This document shows positions 37,250 to 41,203 of a DNA stretch of 41,203 bases, one piece after another (the first letter of the stretch is position 1; every line of letters starts with the position of its first letter). Source of the stretch: Candidatus Amesbacteria bacterium GW2011_GWC1_47_15 (lineage in GTDB: Bacteria; Patescibacteriota; Microgenomatia; CAZETR01; Amesbacteraceae); the NCBI GenBank assembly GCA_001001375.1, contig LCNU01000008.1, positions 1-41,203 on the forward strand. Reading direction: 5' to 3'. A program made the translations under genes and the position numbers. A model generated the notes under the pieces. That model saw nothing but the letters and a program-made list of their open reading frames with translations. It searched no databases and had not been told where the DNA came from.

Positions 37250-37972
37250 ATGAGACGGCAGACATCGCGCCTGACGCGACTTGAAGAAAAACGGAATATA
37301 CGCAAAGCCGCCTTGCTGGTAACAGGTACAGCCGTCGTAGCTATCCTGGGAATAACCATCGGTGTAAAAGTATTAGCAAGAATTGCCGGTTTTTCAAACA
37401 CTCTAGGATCTGCGGGACAACCGATCGATAAAAACGACAATATCCCTCCCGGTCCTCCCCTGCTCCTGATCGATTTTGATGCAACCAGCAGCGCCAGGAT
37501 GACCGTAAACGGCACATCTGAGCCAGGTTCTACAATATTCCTCCTCAATAACAAGGAGTCTGTAGGAAACGTCGTGACAATGGAGGACGGTTCGTTTGTC
37601 TTTTCATCTGTAACATTAAACGACGGAGAAAATAGTTTTGTGGCCGTGGCGGTCGACCAGGCCGGGAATAAAAGCAATGAATCGGGAGAAGTAAAGGTTT
37701 ATTTTTCCACAATAGTACCCTCATTGTCACTGGAAACCCCTACCGATAGGCAAATATTCACCGGAAAAGATAATAATATAATTACTATCAAGGGAAAGTC
37801 AGACCCGGGAATCAGAGTGAATGTCAACGGCCGGGTATTGATTGTAAACCAGGAAGGTGAATTCAGCGGACTTTACAACTTGAACGAAGGGGAAAATAAC
37901 CTGATAATAACAGCTACAAGTAAAACAGGAAGCCAAATCCGGAAGGAACTGATGGTGGAGTACAGGCCATAA
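37250..37972 (+). CDS. Membrane-anchored protein with two bacterial Ig-like domains
   Basis: TM AALLVTGTAVVAILGITIGVKVLA; repeats VNGTSEPGSTIFLLNN...NDGENSFVAVAVDQAGN and IKGKSDPGIRVNVNG...NEGENNLIITATSKTG. Confidence 0.75.
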   Translation: MRRQTSRLTRLEEKRNIRKAALLVTGTAVVAILGITIGVKVLARIAGFSNTLGSAGQPIDKNDNIPPGPPLLLIDFDATSSARMTVNGTSEPGSTIFLLNNKESVGNVVTMEDGSFVFSSVTLNDGENSFVAVAVDQAGNKSNESGEVKVYFSTIVPSLSLETPTDRQIFTGKDNNIITIKGKSDPGIRVNVNGRVLIVNQEGEFSGLYNLNEGENNLIITATSKTGSQIRKELMVEYRP

Positions 37973-37979
37973 AAATGTT

Positions 37980-39128
37980 TTATGAATTAGGTTTCAGAGC
38001 TGTAAGGAGTGCAAGCCATACCAAGACGAAAGGATAAAATAACGAATTGAGAAAGAAACTATGCACAATAATCCCGACCAAAGATGTATTAATCACCGGT
38101 GAAAATAGTGAAAACATTCCTGAAAGATACCATAAGTATAGCAAAAAACCCAATATTCCCGTCGTAGCTGCCACAAAAAGCAGGGAAGCATCCGGGGCGG
38201 AACCTGAATGAGTAGTTTGCCAATTTACTCCCGTCAGATATCCTGCTTGATTTTGAGCAAAACGATAGGTATTGAATCCTACACCAAATAAAGGCCGGTG
38301 AATGAATATCGACCATCCCGTGTTCCAACTGTCCGCGCGGGCGGTAATAGATCCCGTACGCTCCAGTTTTACGCCTTCACCGTCCGATGCACGGGGAAGA
38401 TGGTAAACGGTTCCAGCGATCAATAATAAAGACAACACAATTACGGCCAGCGAACGCCGATAATAAGATATAGCAGCCATCGAGAACAAAAAGGCCAGAA
38501 AACTGCTTCGAGAATATGTCAGGGCTAATCCCAAATATGAAGCAGACCAAAGCAGAAAGTTGAATTGCGGGTTACGAAGGGGGTTTACAGCCAGATATAC
38601 CAGGCTTAAAACAAACATCAATCCGGCAAAACCGGGGTCCAAAAACTGACCCAGAACACGATAGTAATGATCGTCCCAACCATAAAATTTAATAAATCTC
38701 GTGTCAGGAAGTAAAAAGTACTGTAGAAGACCTCCCAGGACTATTAAAAATCCGCAACTGATTAGCATGCGCTTCATCTGAACTGTCGAGAAAAGATTAA
38801 ACAAGAAAAGAGGCAAGATAGAATACGCTAAAAACCTGATCCAATATGATAATCCAACCAATTGAGCCTCCAACCCGAATTCTTTTCCCGAAACTACCAA
38901 AGTAAGAAGTGAAAAAATCAAAAATATCACTAACGGCTTGAGCCATACTTTAAATGACTGAAGTGCCTGTTTTTTTTTCCTTAAAAGTTCGGGCAAACCT
39001 AAAATTATGAGAAGAATAACGGCAATGTCCAGAATTGATATTCTTATCTGAGGAGAAAATAATGATATTTTGAATACGTTTCCGGCAGCAAAAGAAATAG
39101 GAATTAGCCAAACCGACCAGGAAATCAT
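37980..39128 (-). CDS. O-antigen ligase/polymerase-like (Wzy_C type) membrane protein
   Basis: Multi-TM; RADSWNTGWSIFIHRPLFGVGFNTYRF and THSGSAPDASLLFVAATTGILGFLLYL. Confidence 0.8.
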   Translation of the reverse strand: MISWSVWLIPISFAAGNVFKISLFSPQIRISILDIAVILLIILGLPELLRKKKQALQSFKVWLKPLVIFLIFSLLTLVVSGKEFGLEAQLVGLSYWIRFLAYSILPLFLFNLFSTVQMKRMLISCGFLIVLGGLLQYFLLPDTRFIKFYGWDDHYYRVLGQFLDPGFAGLMFVLSLVYLAVNPLRNPQFNFLLWSASYLGLALTYSRSSFLAFLFSMAAISYYRRSLAVIVLSLLLIAGTVYHLPRASDGEGVKLERTGSITARADSWNTGWSIFIHRPLFGVGFNTYRFAQNQAGYLTGVNWQTTHSGSAPDASLLFVAATTGILGFLLYLWYLSGMFSLFSPVINTSLVGIIVHSFFLNSLFYPFVLVWLALLTALKPNS

Positions 39129-39874
39129 GAATCAGAAACACCCTTGGTTAATAGATAATGCTTTCCTCTGACCAAAAATACGTGAAAAGACATTATTACG
39201 GCGTGAATAAAACCTGGAAGACCGTCCCGGAAACCCATTTTAATCAACCAATTAAATAAAAACTTAAAAACGGGATAAAAAACAACTGACAGAATTCCCG
39301 ACTTTCTGCCGCGGTCGTAGAGTTCCCGTGCACGAATAGAGGTATAGCGGTTTATTTTGTGCAAAAAAGAGGCTGTATCCTGATGGGGGTAATGTAGCAA
39401 AGGAGATTCTAGAGTCCCTAGGGGAGGAGAAATATTCCAAACTTCATGAACTTTTCCCTTCCAAATACCCGCGTCATGTTTACCCAACCGAAGAATCCGG
39501 AAACCATACAAATCACCATATTTCAAACGCCGTTTCCACACAATATCTTCTCTTTTTAAGAAATATCCCTTGACTGAGGAATCTTGAGGCAAATTAGCAA
39601 TCTCCCTGGAAAGCTCCCAGCTTACTTCTTCATCCGAATCTACGAAAAGTACCCATCCGGTTTTTACCAGCGATAGAGCATAATTTCGCTGGGCTGAAAA
39701 GTCTCCATTCATGGACCGGCGGAAGACTTTTGCTCCGTATGTGCGGGCTACCACACTAGTGTTATCCGATGAGTCATCGTCTATTAATAAAATCTCGTTA
39801 CAAAATCTTAATGATTTCAGGCATTGAGGTAAATTGTGAGCCTGGTTTCTAGCCAGAACGACTGCGGTTAGCAT
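39125..39874 (-). CDS. Glycosyltransferase family 2
   Basis: MLTAVVLARNQAHNLPQCLKSLRFCNEILLIDDDSSDNT...WVLFVDSDEEV. Confidence 0.93.
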   Translation of the reverse strand: MLTAVVLARNQAHNLPQCLKSLRFCNEILLIDDDSSDNTSVVARTYGAKVFRRSMNGDFSAQRNYALSLVKTGWVLFVDSDEEVSWELSREIANLPQDSSVKGYFLKREDIVWKRRLKYGDLYGFRILRLGKHDAGIWKGKVHEVWNISPPLGTLESPLLHYPHQDTASFLHKINRYTSIRARELYDRGRKSGILSVVFYPVFKFLFNWLIKMGFRDGLPGFIHAVIMSFHVFLVRGKHYLLTKGVSDS

Positions 39875-39882
39875 CCTGATGT

Positions 39883-41142
39883 CTATTCTAGCACCCTGAT
39901 TGTTTGGTCCGGCTCATTAATGAGAAACCCTGAATGTTTACCAGAAGGACTAATATCACGAGATAGCCACCAAATAAGATAAAGATACGGATCATCGTAA
40001 CTTTCGTATTTGTTGCCCGGTCCCGACATTACTATCTCAGGCTGTAAGGTATTACTTAAACTAAGAATTTTTTTGGCCAATTTTATACGGCTTTCCAACG
40101 AAGGTCCGTATCCACCCTTGCCTAACAAATATTGTCGGCTGATAAGAAAATATGAATTAGAAACGCAATATATCAATATTAAAATATACAATAATTTACG
40201 TGGGAAACGTGAAAACATATTTGCCAATATGATTATCAAAGGAACCTCTATGAGATGAAAATATGCTTCCGAAGGGGTGCGGTTGATAATTAGCGCTAAT
40301 GACAGAAAGAAAAACCATAAAAATATTTTCCGGAAACGGTGAAGGGCAAAAACAATTGCCGTCAAAATCATTAGCCTAATTGCTATATCAGGTAATTGAG
40401 GAAATATAAACCTCGATATTAACAGAGTATATAAACTACCCATTGATACCGTGGTGTTAGAGTGAAAAACCAAGTGATATATCGACCAGACGAACACTCC
40501 CGTACCCTGGATCCATCCTGATGCTAACAAGGGAAGGATAGCGATAACCATTGCCCCATAATCCAGCAACCGAGGTTTGGACTTATTGGAAAAGATATAA
40601 TAACCCACAACGGGCCATAAAACGACGGATGCCAATTCCAGCTGGTAAAGAAAACCTAAAAATAAAAAGGCCAGAAACCAGCGTTTTTTGTATACAAGCA
40701 ATAGAAAAAGCGAGAAAAATATAGGGATAGGGGCTGTATGGTAAGCTGTGCGTGCATGTATGACCGCCAGAGGGCTGAATGAATATAAAACAGCTGCTAT
40801 TAGCCCAGCTTTACGCCCCAGCCAAATGCGGCCAATCCAATAGACCAATAATATTCCTATTACTCCCAGCCCCGCAGTCAGTACAGCCCCGGAAGCGGGA
40901 TGGTAACTTGCAATTGACAGCGCAGGTATGAGAAGATATGTAAACAGAGAACCCTGGTGCAGCCAGACAACACTTGAGGTAATACCCGTAAGTGGAAAAG
41001 TGCCTGTGGTAAGAGAATTTATCGCGGAAAGGTAAAACCAACCCTGATCAGCAATCAATGGTACATTAGTGCTAATTTTATAGTACCTAAGAAAACTACC
41101 GATAAATAGGCATAAAATAAAAATTACACCATTCTTAGCCAT
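39883..41142 (-). CDS. GT39/ArnT-like membrane glycosyltransferase
   Basis: Multi-TM; IADQGWFYLSAINSLTTGTFPLTG N-terminal acidic loop; RTAYHTAPIPIFFSLFLLLVYKKRW. Confidence 0.75.
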   Translation of the reverse strand: MAKNGVIFILCLFIGSFLRYYKISTNVPLIADQGWFYLSAINSLTTGTFPLTGITSSVVWLHQGSLFTYLLIPALSIASYHPASGAVLTAGLGVIGILLVYWIGRIWLGRKAGLIAAVLYSFSPLAVIHARTAYHTAPIPIFFSLFLLLVYKKRWFLAFLFLGFLYQLELASVVLWPVVGYYIFSNKSKPRLLDYGAMVIAILPLLASGWIQGTGVFVWSIYHLVFHSNTTVSMGSLYTLLISRFIFPQLPDIAIRLMILTAIVFALHRFRKIFLWFFFLSLALIINRTPSEAYFHLIEVPLIIILANMFSRFPRKLLYILILIYCVSNSYFLISRQYLLGKGGYGPSLESRIKLAKKILSLSNTLQPEIVMSGPGNKYESYDDPYLYLIWWLSRDISPSGKHSGFLINEPDQTIRVLE

Positions 41143-41203
41143 TATTTCGTTGTGACATCATTTTTCGGGCTACATATCGCGAATATGACTCGTTTAACAC
41201 CTC

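Noticed and set aside
1-41203. Alternative genetic code (TGA recoded as Gly, as in SR1/Gracilibacteria)
   Set aside because: Long conserved proteins (DnaE, CopA, ClpB) have no internal TGA, and several conserved genes end properly at TGA, so code 11 applies.
1-41203. CRISPR array, transposase/IS, toxin-antitoxin or phage structural module
   Set aside because: No regularly spaced repeats, transposase motifs, terminal inverted repeats, or recognisable defence/phage proteins were seen.

Overview
The window is gene-dense (41.2 kb, standard code) and reads like a small-genome bacterium; a CPR/Patescibacteria-like (possibly Microgenomates) origin is inference only. From left to right: (i) a copper-response operon (OmpR-type regulator, N-terminally truncated histidine kinase, HMA-DsbD/SafE-like-cupredoxin protein, CopZ-like protein, CopA P1B ATPase with an extra C-terminal TM and tail); (ii) tRNA-Glu, a sugar-isomerase-like gene, tRNA-Lys and a small accessory patch carrying a copy of the tRNA-Lys 3' end; (iii) obg and small unknown genes; (iv) an HD hydrolase divergent from an overlapping bpsA-speD pair (predicted branched-polyamine synthesis); (v) a solo HlyD-like adaptor, tandem receiver-only proteins, a GH15-like protein, a UBP-type zinc finger protein and a zincin; (vi) rplS-GT39, dnaE, gatB, MFS, gatA, gatC, clpB, htpX, lemA and polX; (vii) tRNA-Asp, a DEAD-box helicase with a long structured leader, a triple-LysM protein, convergent tRNA-Gly/tRNA-Thr, an Ig-like surface protein, and an O-antigen ligase/glycosyltransferase cluster. 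Most noteworthy: the bpsA-speD cassette driven from a 21-bp divergent promoter with overlapping -10 boxes; a recurrent '-10 box 6-7 nt before the start codon' leaderless signature; the OmpR-type 11-bp-phase direct repeat in the copper operon; the CopA C-terminal extension; and two 5'-end lesions (histidine kinase lacking TM1, and a stop at codon 5 of the 23410 ORF).
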